Source of the DNA: an uncultured Oligoflexia bacterium
Lineage (GTDB): Bacteria > Bdellovibrionota > Bacteriovoracia > Bacteriovoracales > Bacteriovoracaceae
Direction: 5' to 3'
Assembly (NCBI GenBank): GCA_937120495.1
Contig: CAKZJW010000114.1
Coordinates: 26,407-90,406, forward strand
Length of the DNA: 64,000 bases
The stretch's first letter is position 1; every line of letters starts with the position of its first letter. This document shows positions 45,181 to 56,200 of the stretch, piece after piece. Both the position numbers and the translations under genes were made by a program. The notes under the pieces were generated by a model. It was not told the DNA's origin, did not search any database, and saw only the letters and a program-made list of their open reading frames with translations.

Positions 45181-47868
45181 AATTGGTCTTTCAACTTTTA
45201 TTCCTGCTTGAGTAAAGACTTTCACCAATTCACTTGGTCTAATTGAAGACCCCTGATCAACTTCTGTTTCTACAAAAATCCCCTGGCCTTTACATGGCGA
45301 TACTTCATCAATTAAATCTAATAACTTTGGCTCTAATTCAAGAGATCCCGTATAGGCTCCAACGATCTTAGGCTTAACATCTTTTTGAATATCTCTTTGC
45401 AGCTTCTTAGAAAATGAATCAATTAAAAGTTCAGTTTGTGCATTTAAATAATTAAGTGCTTTTTCACTTTCTTCTTTAGAGTCTGTCTGAAGGTAATATG
45501 TAAACTTTGAAGCACTGTCTTGAATCGAAGTTGTTTTGCTACCGATAAGCTTCACACTTTTAAAGATAATTCCTTTCTCTGAATGTTTTTGTAATATATC
45601 AAGAAGGTCTTCTTCGCTTTCCCATTTTTTTGGAACTCTGACATCAAAAAACTCTGAAAGAGAACTTACTCCTAATGTTAAAGCTGGACCAAAAGAAATA
45701 AGTGGCCTTGTTTTATATCCTTCAGAATAAAGGAGCTCTATTTCTGATCTTTTAAATATTCTTGCCACAATTTTTTGAAGATCTAAGTGAGAAATAAAAC
45801 TGATTGGCCCAACTTTAGAAAATTCGATTCTATATTTTTCACCAACCCATTGACCTCTTTTATCTCTGAGTTCAACAATTTTCTTTCTAACTTTTGGAGC
45901 TACATACTCTTCGTCTTTAATGGCGTTCATGCTTGATAGATAATCACGTCTCTCTTCAACCATTTCATTTAAGTCACAAGCAACTCCGCAGCTATAACAA
46001 ATAAGTCTTTTCTTATCGACGTCAAATGTCTTCTCTAAAGATTCAAGATTTGAATGGTGAACAATCATTCCATGAACTTTCCCACATGGAGGTGAAAGAC
46101 GATCTTTATTTGCTTTTTTCCATTCTCTTTCTAAAAACTTATGCTCTAAACCAACATCAATATGATCCCAAGGAAGTTTTCCATTCATAGGAATCGTTCC
46201 AAGCATATGTATAGGATCAAGACCTGATTCCTCTAGGCACTCCATCCAAGTATCATACTTAAAAGTTTCATCCCAACCATCAAAACGACATCCTTTTTTC
46301 CAAGCATTATAAATTAAATCTCCAACCCTTCTATCTCCACGAGATACAATACCTTCAAGGTATGAGATTTTTGAATAATGTTTTCTGAAACTAAGTCCCA
46401 TCTTAACTGCATGGTCTTTTAAAATATTTTGCTTTCGAATAATTTCATCTAATGTAATCATCCTGGCCCATTGAAATGGTGTATGCGGTTTTGGAACAAA
46501 AGACGACGCTGATACCGTTATATTTGGATTTCTAACACCACACTCTTTTTGAGCAACTTGTTTTGCCCTAAGACCTGTTTGCATTATTCCAATAACATCT
46601 TCATCCTCTTCAGTTGGAAGCCCTATCATAAAGTAAAGTTTCATTTTTTTCCAACCGCGAGAGAAAACTTCTTTGGCCGTTTTCATCATGTCTTCATCAG
46701 TTACATTTTTATTTATAACTTTTCTCATTCGCTCTGTTCCAGCTTCTGGAGCAAATGTTAAAGATGTATTTCTAACTTCTGATAGTTTATCTAAAACTCT
46801 ATTATCAAGGCCATATGCTCTCAAAGAAGAAATTCCAAGAGTAGCTTTTTCATCAGCGAGCTTATCTAATAGATCTACAACTAAAGGAGTTACTGCTGAG
46901 TAATCAGCCGTCGACAAACAAGTTAAGCTTGCTTCATCAAATCCACCATTTTTTAATCCATCCATTACAAGTTTTGCAACGTCTGTAGGTTTTCTCTCTC
47001 TAACTGGACGATAAATCATTCCTGCCTGACAAAAACGACAACCTTCTGTACATCCTCTACTTAATTCAACAGAAAAACGATCAAAGATTGCTGTCATATG
47101 TGGTATTGGAGATTTTGTAGGAAATGGATAATCTTTTAAACTATCTACAAAAAACCTTTGAACAGTATTTGGAATTATTCCATCAAATTCTGGCTTCGGA
47201 CCAGTAACAACTTCTAAGCATGTATTTTCATCAATAGCTGTTTCATAAAACGAAGGAACATATATCCCTTTCCATTTAGCGAGCTCAAAGAGGATATGAT
47301 CTCTTTTTAACCCTTGTTCTCTAGCTTCTCCAATAAAATGAACAATACGAGAAAACAATGTCTCACCATCACCAATAACGATGAAATCTAAAAAAGGTGC
47401 AATTGGTTCTGGATGAGTTGCACATGGTCCACCTGCTATTACAAATGGCTCCATCTCTTTTCTATCTTTTTGATAGATTGAAATATTACCAAGCTCAAGC
47501 ATGTTTAAAATATTTGTATAACTCATCTCATATTGCAGAGAAAATCCAACAACATCAAATTGATCTAGTGGTCTAAAATTCTCTAAAGTCACTAGAGGAA
47601 GATTTCTTTCTCGAAGCTGCTCTTCCATATCAATCCAAGGAGCAAAACATCTTTCAGCACACATAGTTTCTTGTTTATTTATTTCTTCATAAAGAATTTT
47701 AAAACCGAGGTGACTCATTCCAATTTCATAGGTATCAGGAAAGCAAAGAGCAACCTTACCAATCATTTTATCCCAGTCCTTTCGAACGATAAAATGCTCG
47801 CCACCAATATAGCGCGCTGGTTTTTGAAGTGAATCTAAAAAAGATGCATATGGATTATGCAAAGACAT
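45157..47868 (-). CDS. B12-binding-type radical SAM protein fused to DUF2344 domain (TIGR03960-like)
   Basis: A 903-residue protein. The radical SAM cluster motif is C273-x3-C277-x2-C280 (CTEGCRFCQAG), after an N-terminal cobalamin-binding-like domain (KVALCFPDTYEIGMSHLGFK and FVIAGGPCATHPEP). The C-terminal part from about 665 is a DUF2344-like region (YRIEFSKVGPISFISHLDLQ), often a separate gene but fused here. Family members are widespread, conserved and mostly uncharacterised; in some genomes they neighbour ribosome or RNase E/G genes. It is a single gene here. Confidence 0.92.
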   Translation of the reverse strand: MSLHNPYASFLDSLQKPARYIGGEHFIVRKDWDKMIGKVALCFPDTYEIGMSHLGFKILYEEINKQETMCAERCFAPWIDMEEQLRERNLPLVTLENFRPLDQFDVVGFSLQYEMSYTNILNMLELGNISIYQKDRKEMEPFVIAGGPCATHPEPIAPFLDFIVIGDGETLFSRIVHFIGEAREQGLKRDHILFELAKWKGIYVPSFYETAIDENTCLEVVTGPKPEFDGIIPNTVQRFFVDSLKDYPFPTKSPIPHMTAIFDRFSVELSRGCTEGCRFCQAGMIYRPVRERKPTDVAKLVMDGLKNGGFDEASLTCLSTADYSAVTPLVVDLLDKLADEKATLGISSLRAYGLDNRVLDKLSEVRNTSLTFAPEAGTERMRKVINKNVTDEDMMKTAKEVFSRGWKKMKLYFMIGLPTEEDEDVIGIMQTGLRAKQVAQKECGVRNPNITVSASSFVPKPHTPFQWARMITLDEIIRKQNILKDHAVKMGLSFRKHYSKISYLEGIVSRGDRRVGDLIYNAWKKGCRFDGWDETFKYDTWMECLEESGLDPIHMLGTIPMNGKLPWDHIDVGLEHKFLEREWKKANKDRLSPPCGKVHGMIVHHSNLESLEKTFDVDKKRLICYSCGVACDLNEMVEERRDYLSSMNAIKDEEYVAPKVRKKIVELRDKRGQWVGEKYRIEFSKVGPISFISHLDLQKIVARIFKRSEIELLYSEGYKTRPLISFGPALTLGVSSLSEFFDVRVPKKWESEEDLLDILQKHSEKGIIFKSVKLIGSKTTSIQDSASKFTYYLQTDSKEESEKALNYLNAQTELLIDSFSKKLQRDIQKDVKPKIVGAYTGSLELEPKLLDLIDEVSPCKGQGIFVETEVDQGSSIRPSELVKVFTQAGIKVERPIKESILLR

Positions 47869-48042
47869 AACTAACCCTTTGTTTGTTTCTAAGTTTGATT
47901 GGCTTTAAACCATGATCAATCTTTAGGAAGGAGTACAACCTTCTGTTCAGTAAGTAATTTCAAGCTTTTAGCAAATTGAAACTACACTGTATAGAGTTAT
48001 TTATTTTATGTGTAATAAATTCAAGAGTTTATCGATGTATTG

Positions 48043-49137
48043 TTAGAAGCCTGATGAGAGGTTTATAGCATATCTTCTATCTTCTTCTTCTCTAAAGCCA
48101 TCTGCGCTAGCTTCAACAGCATATGTAGAAAGGTCGAATACAAATTTTTTACTTCTTACGCCAATTCCACCAGAGCCCCATCCATCTCCATATCCAAGGC
48201 GAAAGAAATAGCTTCTTCTATATCCCCATTCAATTCCGGCTTGAAGCTTTCTTTGATCTGGGACATCTTCATATTCATTACTTAAATCTTTACGACCAAT
48301 TTCAATATGAAGTCTAGACATTCTTCCAGTGAAAGGTGTTATCGATATACTTGCATCATAGGTTTGAGGTATTTCTTCTGGTGCTCCTGCAAGGTCTTCA
48401 TTATACCATTTATTCTCACCCGCATTTCTTGCAACAACAGAGATTGTTGGAAGAACAAAAACAGGAAAAGTTATTCTTGTCGATGCTACAATATGAGTCA
48501 TCGATGCTCGGCTATAATCTTCTTTTTCAATATCCACAGGAGAGCTTGCTGGTGTGTCACTATAAATTTCTTTACGAGTAAGATACGTTGCAGTTGCTCC
48601 AAATTTTACAATTCCACCAAATAAAGAAAATGCAAGAGAGAGAACTGGACCCGAGTCTACTCTTTCAGCAAGTTCGAAGTCAGAAGTTACATCCTCTAAT
48701 CTCGCTCGCTGTTGTTGTGAATACAAATAACCAAGAGTGATCCACCTATAAGTGATATTAGGAAATAAATTTATTCTTGCATGAGTCATATGACCAGGAT
48801 TATCAGCAAGTAAATCCCTAACTCCGTCAGACTTAAATGCATCATCATATTTGTCTATTGCATCAAGAAAGTTTCCTTGGCCACTAGTTACATCTAAAAA
48901 TCCATTATTAAGTTCAAAGTGAATATTAGTTAAATGAAAACGAAATCCTCTTACAGTTCCAAGTCCAGCTGGGTTGTAAAATGCAGCAAAAGAATCATCA
49001 ACTAGAGATGCGTAAGTGTTTCCCATAGCTAAAGCTCTAGCACTTGTTACCAGCTCTGGTGATGCTGCATCTTCAAAGTAAAGCCTAGAATAAGCTGAAT
49101 TTGAAAAAATGAATAAACTTAGTAATAAAATTTTCAT
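48043..49137 (-). CDS. PorV/UPF0164-like outer-membrane beta-barrel protein
   Basis: About 364 residues from the ATG at 49137 with a signal peptide (MKILLLSLFIFSNSAYS). The N-terminal block SARALAMGNTYASLVDDSFA then AFYNPAGLG is the hallmark of the PorV/FadL-like barrel group, and alternating strands continue to a C-terminal YAINLSSGF ending in Phe. An ATG 7 codons upstream is in frame, but the signal peptide favours the later start. It is preceded by a lipoprotein gene 70 bp upstream. Such barrels transport hydrophobic compounds or shuttle secreted proteins; the role here is unknown. Confidence 0.85.
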   Translation of the reverse strand: MKILLLSLFIFSNSAYSRLYFEDAASPELVTSARALAMGNTYASLVDDSFAAFYNPAGLGTVRGFRFHLTNIHFELNNGFLDVTSGQGNFLDAIDKYDDAFKSDGVRDLLADNPGHMTHARINLFPNITYRWITLGYLYSQQQRARLEDVTSDFELAERVDSGPVLSLAFSLFGGIVKFGATATYLTRKEIYSDTPASSPVDIEKEDYSRASMTHIVASTRITFPVFVLPTISVVARNAGENKWYNEDLAGAPEEIPQTYDASISITPFTGRMSRLHIEIGRKDLSNEYEDVPDQRKLQAGIEWGYRRSYFFRLGYGDGWGSGGIGVRSKKFVFDLSTYAVEASADGFREEEDRRYAINLSSGF

Positions 49138-49207
49138 ATAAAATCCATTGATTCCCACTAGTATTTTATCGTATTTCGAGTTGTTTTTTTAGGTGGTAAT
49201 TTTGGGT

Positions 49208-49933
49208 TTAGAATGTGGCTCTAATAGATAACCCACTGGAATAAAGAAGTTTTTCCTCAGAGTTTGTCCACTTTATTTTCTGAGCAGCAAGCTCAAGTTT
49301 TAAAGCAAAGCTATCCCCACCAAGCTCTAATCCGAGCTGGCCTCCCAAAATATTAGAAGCCGTATAATCTATTGAATCATCGGATAGAGTTGCGCCTCCA
49401 CTATTTGTGATATCACCTTCAAAAGAATAAGTACTCACACTAATTGATGAATAAATAAGAGCGTATTCTGTAAATCGAAAACCATAGATCAAAGAGTAAT
49501 CTCTAACATCACTTTTAAGGTCTATCTCATAAGTACCTTCAAAGCTGTCTCTCTCAGATCCAATTGCGAGAGTAAACGCAAGCTGATGAGTATTATTTCT
49601 AACCTTAGAAGGAGCGCCGAGAACTTGAACTTTCACTCCCAGCAGGCTCGATGACTCCTGGGGAACTCGAACAAAAATATCAACTGTCGGAGAAACTCCA
49701 AGGCCCATGTATAAAGTTCTATTACTTACGGGGTCTCCCATCAAAAGAGCATTGTCCGTTTTTCCACCTGCAAAATCTAGTCTTGCTTCCGAATAACCAA
49801 CTCTTTGAAATTCAATTTCAGCTCCTCCGCCAATAGCTTCCGGACTGATCATTCTATTTATCGGAACTTTCAAGCGCTGTGAGCAACTAAGAACGACAAA
49901 GATTAAGAGAATATATAAAGGATATTTTTTCAC
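49208..49933 (-). CDS. Outer-membrane beta-rich lipoprotein
   Basis: A 241-residue protein with a lipobox (VVLSC, then SQR). The remainder is amphipathic strands throughout (AEIEFQRVGYSEARLDFAG, TVDIFVRVPQ, HQLAFTLAIGSERDSFEGTY, LIYGFRFTEYALIYSSISVS) ending in SGLSIRATF, a barrel-type C-terminal Phe. It is therefore probably a small lipidated barrel or surface lipoprotein. It lies 70 bp upstream of the PorV-like gene on the same strand and may form a unit with it. Confidence 0.75.
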   Translation of the reverse strand: MKKYPLYILLIFVVLSCSQRLKVPINRMISPEAIGGGAEIEFQRVGYSEARLDFAGGKTDNALLMGDPVSNRTLYMGLGVSPTVDIFVRVPQESSSLLGVKVQVLGAPSKVRNNTHQLAFTLAIGSERDSFEGTYEIDLKSDVRDYSLIYGFRFTEYALIYSSISVSTYSFEGDITNSGGATLSDDSIDYTASNILGGQLGLELGGDSFALKLELAAQKIKWTNSEEKLLYSSGLSIRATF

Positions 49934-50220
49934 GATATTATCTTAACAAACTTTTAGCTAACTCATTAGAATCGAGTTTTTTTCCATTTTTTATGAAAGC
50001 GAAAGAATTGGCTTTTTTTTGAGTCACTTTGGAGTTTTGGTGGTCAAATTTGCCTAGCTAAATCCATCATTTTTCCTTCATAAGTCACTAATATTTCGTT
50101 AATAATCATTAATTAATAATAGTACTCAAGTAATATCTCGCCATCCCTTAAAATATCTATACAAAGCCTAAACTCCCTCCGATAAGAAATTTAGGGATTT
50201 ATAGTATTTAAGGATTAAAT

Positions 50221-53200
50221 TTGAAATTCATTTTATTAACATTACTCGCTTTGCTTTTCGCTTCATGCAATTATGAAAGTGAAGACAGTGATGTTGCTGA
50301 TGAATATTTCTCAAACAATAAACCATCAGAAAATACGATTACTTTTAATAAACCTTCAATGAAAACCTATACTCAAGGTGAAGTGATTTCGATGTCTATC
50401 ACGCATCCTTCAAACTTGACAGTTACAGGTACTCCACAAGTTAGTCTCGATATCGGTGGGGCAAGTGTCTTTGCAACCTACACGTCAGGCTCAGGAACAG
50501 ATACTCTTACTTTTGAATATACTGTTCTTGCAAATCAATTAGACACTGATGGAATTGAAGTTATCGGCGATGTTGACCTAAACGGTGGTACGATTGATTT
50601 TGATAAAAACGGTGTTGTGACTCCAAGCCAGCTTACAATTGGAACACAAATTTTAGATTCTGTTTTTGTTGATGCTCAAATACCAAGTGCAACTTCTGTT
50701 AATGCGACAGCTGTTCCGTTATCAACTCTGTACCTAGACCAAGTTATTGATATGGCAGTTGTATTTGACGAGCCTGTTGTTGTTTCTGGTTCTCCTTATC
50801 TTGATATTGATATTGGTGGCACTACAAAACAATTAAGTTATGTTTCTGGTGGTGGTACTTCTATTTTATTTTTTAGAGGCTCTGTAACTAATACTGATTT
50901 AGACCTTAATGGTTTTGAATTTCAAGCAATTCAATTAAATGGCGGAACGATTCAAGATTCTGCTGGAAATAATTCTGACAACACTGGAGTTTCTGGATTT
51001 AATACAAGTATAAATATTGACGGAGACACTCCGTATGTAAAAACAGTTATACCTCCTACCGATGGAACTTATACGCCAGGTCAAACTCTTTCACTATCTT
51101 TAGAGTTCACAGAGTTAGTAAATATAACTGGTTCGCCTCGTATTGAAATTGTTCTCGACTCGGGATCTATCTACGCAACTTATGCTAGTGGATCTGGAAG
51201 TGACACTCTCACTTTTGATTCAATTGTTAGTACTGGTAATGTAGATATCGATGGAATTCAAATTCAAAATATCATTGATTTAAATTCTGGAACAATTCAA
51301 GATGCTACCTCTAATAATGCTTTACTCATTTTAGATAGCCCAGCAACACCAAACATCCTAATTGATGGAGTGCTACCGGAAGTTATAACGATACTTCCTC
51401 CAGCTGATGGTTTTTATTCTAGAGGAGAAGAACTTTATTTTACTCTAACTTTTAACGATGAAGTTGATATAACTGGAACGCCACAAATTGGAATTCAATT
51501 AAACTCATCAACACCAACTCCTGTTTACGCTCAATACAGTTCTGGATCGGGAACTCAGAATATTATTTTTAGATATGTAATATCTGATACAGATGTTGAT
51601 ATGGATGGGATAACTCTTGATAACGCTATTGATTTAAACGGTGGATTAATTCAAAATGATTCTATTACAAATGCAAATCTAGACTTAACAACAGCTTTAA
51701 CTGGTTTAGACTTATCAAATATTATCCTTAACGGTGCTGATATTATTCCACCAGCGATAATTTCAGTTACACCACCTATTGATAAAAACTACGTTACTGG
51801 TGAGACTATTGAGTTTACTGTTAACTTTGATGAAGCGGTGATTGTTGAGAACACGCCACAAGTTGAATTTGATATTGGTACAACTGTTAATGCTTCTTAT
51901 TCTTCTGGTTCTGGCTCAACAAGTATTGTTTTTGCGTATACCGTTCAAGCAAATGACAAAGCTCTCAGTGGTATAACCCTAAATTCAACTCTAATAGATT
52001 TAAATACAACAGGAATATTAAGGGATGCTGCATTTAACAATGCCGAACTTGATTTCAGTGCATACACTCCAGTAGATCTAAGCAATATTACAATTAATAA
52101 ATCAAGCATCACTATTACAAGTATTACAGCAATGGCCGATGCATCGTATGTAGAAACAGACGACATGGATATAGTTGTTAACTATTCAGGAAATGCAATT
52201 GTAACCGGAAGTCCAAGAATCTCAATGGATATTGGTGGAACACCTGTCTTTCTTGATTATCTTTCAGGAAGTGGATCAGCAGCTCTTACATTTAGATACA
52301 CTGTAGCTACTGGCCTTAATGATAATGATGGTGTTCAAATAAGTTCTCCAATTGATGAAAATGGTGGTGTTATAAAAGATGGATCAAACCTTTTTATCGT
52401 TCCTGATTTCACTGCACCAGTAACGAATCTTGTTTTTGTTGATTCAATAGACCCAACATTAACTTTAGATACTCCTTCTAATATTCTTGCAAATAATTTC
52501 ACAAACTATTCTCTAAGTGGAACTTGTAGTGAAAATACATTATTAGTAAACGTAACACTTGGTTCTCTAACAACAAGTGCGACTTGTACTGCCGCTGTTT
52601 GGTCAATAACGAATTGGGATACTACCGCAGAGGCTGACGCACAAGGAATTACATTAACTATTGATCACGCTGATGCTGCTGGAAACACTGTAACTGTTTC
52701 AACAACAATTGATAAAGACTCAATCGCTCCAACAATCGCTCTAATAAATCCAGCGGACTTAAGCTCAATTAACTCCGGAAATGACTCTGCTGTTTTTGCT
52801 GTTAATGGAACTTGTGATGAAAATACAGCTGTTGTAAATATTCAGGTTGATACAATTGATGCTTCTTCACAAGTTGGGTTTGTTTGTGATGGAACAAATT
52901 TCTCCGGAACGATAGATACTACAGGGCTAATCGCCGGAACGTATTCATTTACTGCTACAATTAGTGATGCTGCTGGCAATGAAGTTACTACAGCTATAAA
53001 TTCTGTAACGAAAGATACTACTCCCCCTACAGTTGAAATTACATCTCCACTAACTGCGACTTATATTAATATCTCGAATGATTCAGCTGTTTTCGCTGTA
53101 TCTGGAACTTGTAATGATAATACCTCAACTGCAGTTATAAAAGTTGATGGTGTTGCTGCCGCATCTCCTGTTGGGTTTGTTTGTGATGGTACAAACTTCT

Positions 53201-56200
53201 CTGGAACAATTGATACAACTGGAATTTCTGAAGGCGCTTTTGTTTTAACAGCTGAGTTAACTGATGCTGCTTTAAATACAGCAACAAGTTCAGACATAAA
53301 TATTACAAAAGATTCAGTTGCTCCAGCAGTTGCACTTGTTACACCTGCTGATTTATCATCTATAACGGCACTTAGTGACTCTGCAACTTTTGCAGTAGAC
53401 GGAACTTGTGATGAAAATGGTGCGACAGTTGATATTCAAGTTGATGGTGTTAGTACAACTTCTCAAGTTGGCTTAGTTTGTAATGGAACAAACTTTTCAG
53501 GAACAATAGACACGACTCCTCTAGCTGTTGGATCTTTAGATTTTACAGCTGTAATAAGTGATGCCGCTGGAAATGAAACAACAACAAATATAAATACAAT
53601 TACAAAAGATACTACCCCTCCTAGTGTTGAGATTACTTCTCCACTAACAGCAACTTATATCAATATTTCAAATGATTCAGCAGTATTCGCTGTCTCTGGA
53701 ACTTGTAACGAGAATACTTTAACTGTAGTCATAAAAGTTGATGGTGTTGCTGCCGCATCTCCTGCTGGATTTGTTTGTGATGGTACAAATTTTTCTGGAA
53801 CAATTGATACAACTGGAATTTCAGAAGGCTCTTTTATTTTAACAGCTGAGTTAACTGATGCTGCTTTAAATACGGCAACTAGTTCAGACATAAATATTAC
53901 AAAAGATTCAGTTGCTCCAGTAATTGCACTTGTTACACCAGCTGATTTATCATCTATAACCGCTCTTAATGACTCTGCTACTTTTGCTGTAGATGGAACT
54001 TGTGATGAGAATACTGCTGTTGTTAATATTCAAGTTGATGCTGTGGATGCCTCTTCACAAGTTGGATTTGTTTGTGATGGTACCAATTTTTCTGGAACAA
54101 TCGATACGACATCACTTTCAACAGGAGCTTTAAGCTTTACAGCTGTAATTATTGATGTTGCTGGAAATGAAACGACTAGTACTTCAAACACGGTTACTAA
54201 AGATAGTACCCCTCCTAGTATTGCGATTACGAATATTAGCGATGGATCATTTATAAATTCTTCAACGAATTCTGCAACATTTACTATAAGTGGAACATGT
54301 AATGAAGCTTCTGCAACTGCGAATATTTTAATTGATGCTGTTGCTGCAAGTTCTCAAGTTGGATTTGTTTGTGATGGTACAAATTTTTCTGGAACAATTG
54401 ATTCAACAGCAATTACTGATTCAACATTTGCTATTACTGCTGAGATCACAGACCCAAGTTTAAATAAAGGAACAAGTGCGGCTTTAAATATTACAAAAGA
54501 TACTGTACTTCCTGCTGCCAGCTTTGCTACTCCAGCTGATTTAACTATTATTGGAGCTAGTGAAGACTCTGCGACATATGCAGTCAATGGAACATGTGAT
54601 GAGAATGGTCAAACTATAAGTATAGAAATCGATGCTATGGCTGCTGCTTCTCAGGTTGGATTTGTTTGTGATGGTACAAATTTTTCTGGGACAATTGATA
54701 CAACAGGTATTGCAAGTGGAACTTATGCCTTTACAGCTATTATTTCTGACGCTGCTGGAAATTCATTTACGACAGCGGCAAATAATATAACAAAAGATGC
54801 AACACCTCCTGCTGTGGCAATTACAACTCCAGCTGATTCAAGCTTTGTTAATATTGCTTCTGATTCTGCATTGTTTGCAGTTAGTGGTACATGTGATGAA
54901 AATGGTGAAACAGTAGTTGTTAAAATTGATGGAACTCCTGCAACAGCACCAACTGGGTTTATTTGTGATGGAACAAATTTTTCTGGAACGATAAGCACTC
55001 TTACAATATCAGAAGGTAGCTTTGATTTAACAGCAGAGCTTACTGATAGCTCAAGTAACACAGGAACAAGTTCTGCGAACACGATAATTAAAGATACTGT
55101 AGCACCTATAGTTGCTATTGATGTTTTAGGAAATATTCTTCAAGCGAATGTTACAAACTATACAGTAACGGGAACATGTGATGGTGGAGCAGGAAGTATT
55201 GATATTTCTGTTGGGACAGAGTCAGCTTCAGGGAGCTGCTCAGGTGGAACTTACTCAGTAAGTGTTAACGCTACTTCTTTATCTGATGGGACGGGAATTG
55301 CCGTTCTCGTTGATCACGAAGATGACGCTGGGAATTCTGCGACACAAGCATCTACTTCAGTAGATAAAGATACAATTGCTCCAACGGTTTCAATTAGCTA
55401 CTCTCCAGATATTACATTAGCAAATCAAAATAGCTATAGTGTAGCTGGTAGTTGTAATGAAAATGGTGAAACAGTTACTGTTAGTATTGATGGACTTTCA
55501 TTTACTCCTACTTGTTCTTCTGGCTCTTGGTCAGTTAATAATCAAGATGTATCTTCAAGAGCAGATAATGCAAATTTATTAATTACTGCAAATATATCTG
55601 ACCCCGCTGGAAACTCAGCTCTTACTGCTTCAGCTACTGTTGATAAAACAACTGCTACTCCAACGGTAACAATTTCAAACCCGGCTGATATAACACAAGC
55701 AAATGCTACTTATTATATTATTACTGGAACTTGTTCACAAAACGGATCAATCGTTTCTGTTTCTGTTGGTTCGATCTCAATAACACCAAATTGTTCATCT
55801 GGAACATGGTCTACTGTTCCACTAGATGTTACGACTCTACCTGATGGTACAGTGAATATTACGGCTGATCACACAACAGCACCACAAGCAACCGATTCAG
55901 TAAATAAAGATACTAGTAGTTCTACTGTTACGATTTCATCTGCACCAAATATTACAAGCTCAAATGAATCGAATTATATTGCCTCTGGTACATGTTCTGA
56001 TGATGGTACTAATGTAGATGTTAATATCGATACTGAGAATTTTCTTGTGAGTTGTAATTCTGGAAGTTGGACAACAGGAATGGTTGATGTATCTGCCATT
56101 ACTGACGGTGTTGGCTTAATGGTTACAGTTGATCATGCAACAGCGACTCAAGCTTCTAAGACTATTAATAAAGTTACAGGTACTCCTACAGTATCAAACT

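Noticed and set aside
50143..50198. Imperfect inverted repeat ATCCCTTAAAAT / ATTTAGGGAT in the gap before the adhesin
   Set aside because: One-base bulge, long separation and AT-rich arms; could arise by chance. I see no other defined element in this 287-bp gap.
53061..55082. Several long minus-strand open frames opposite the adhesin
   Set aside because: They recur at the repeat period, carry no ribosome sites, and arise from the biased codon pattern of the repeats on the other strand.
52732..55107. Regular direct repeats that might look like a CRISPR or satellite array
   Set aside because: The period is 297 bp, the frame is open throughout and the product is a clear run of Ig-like domains.
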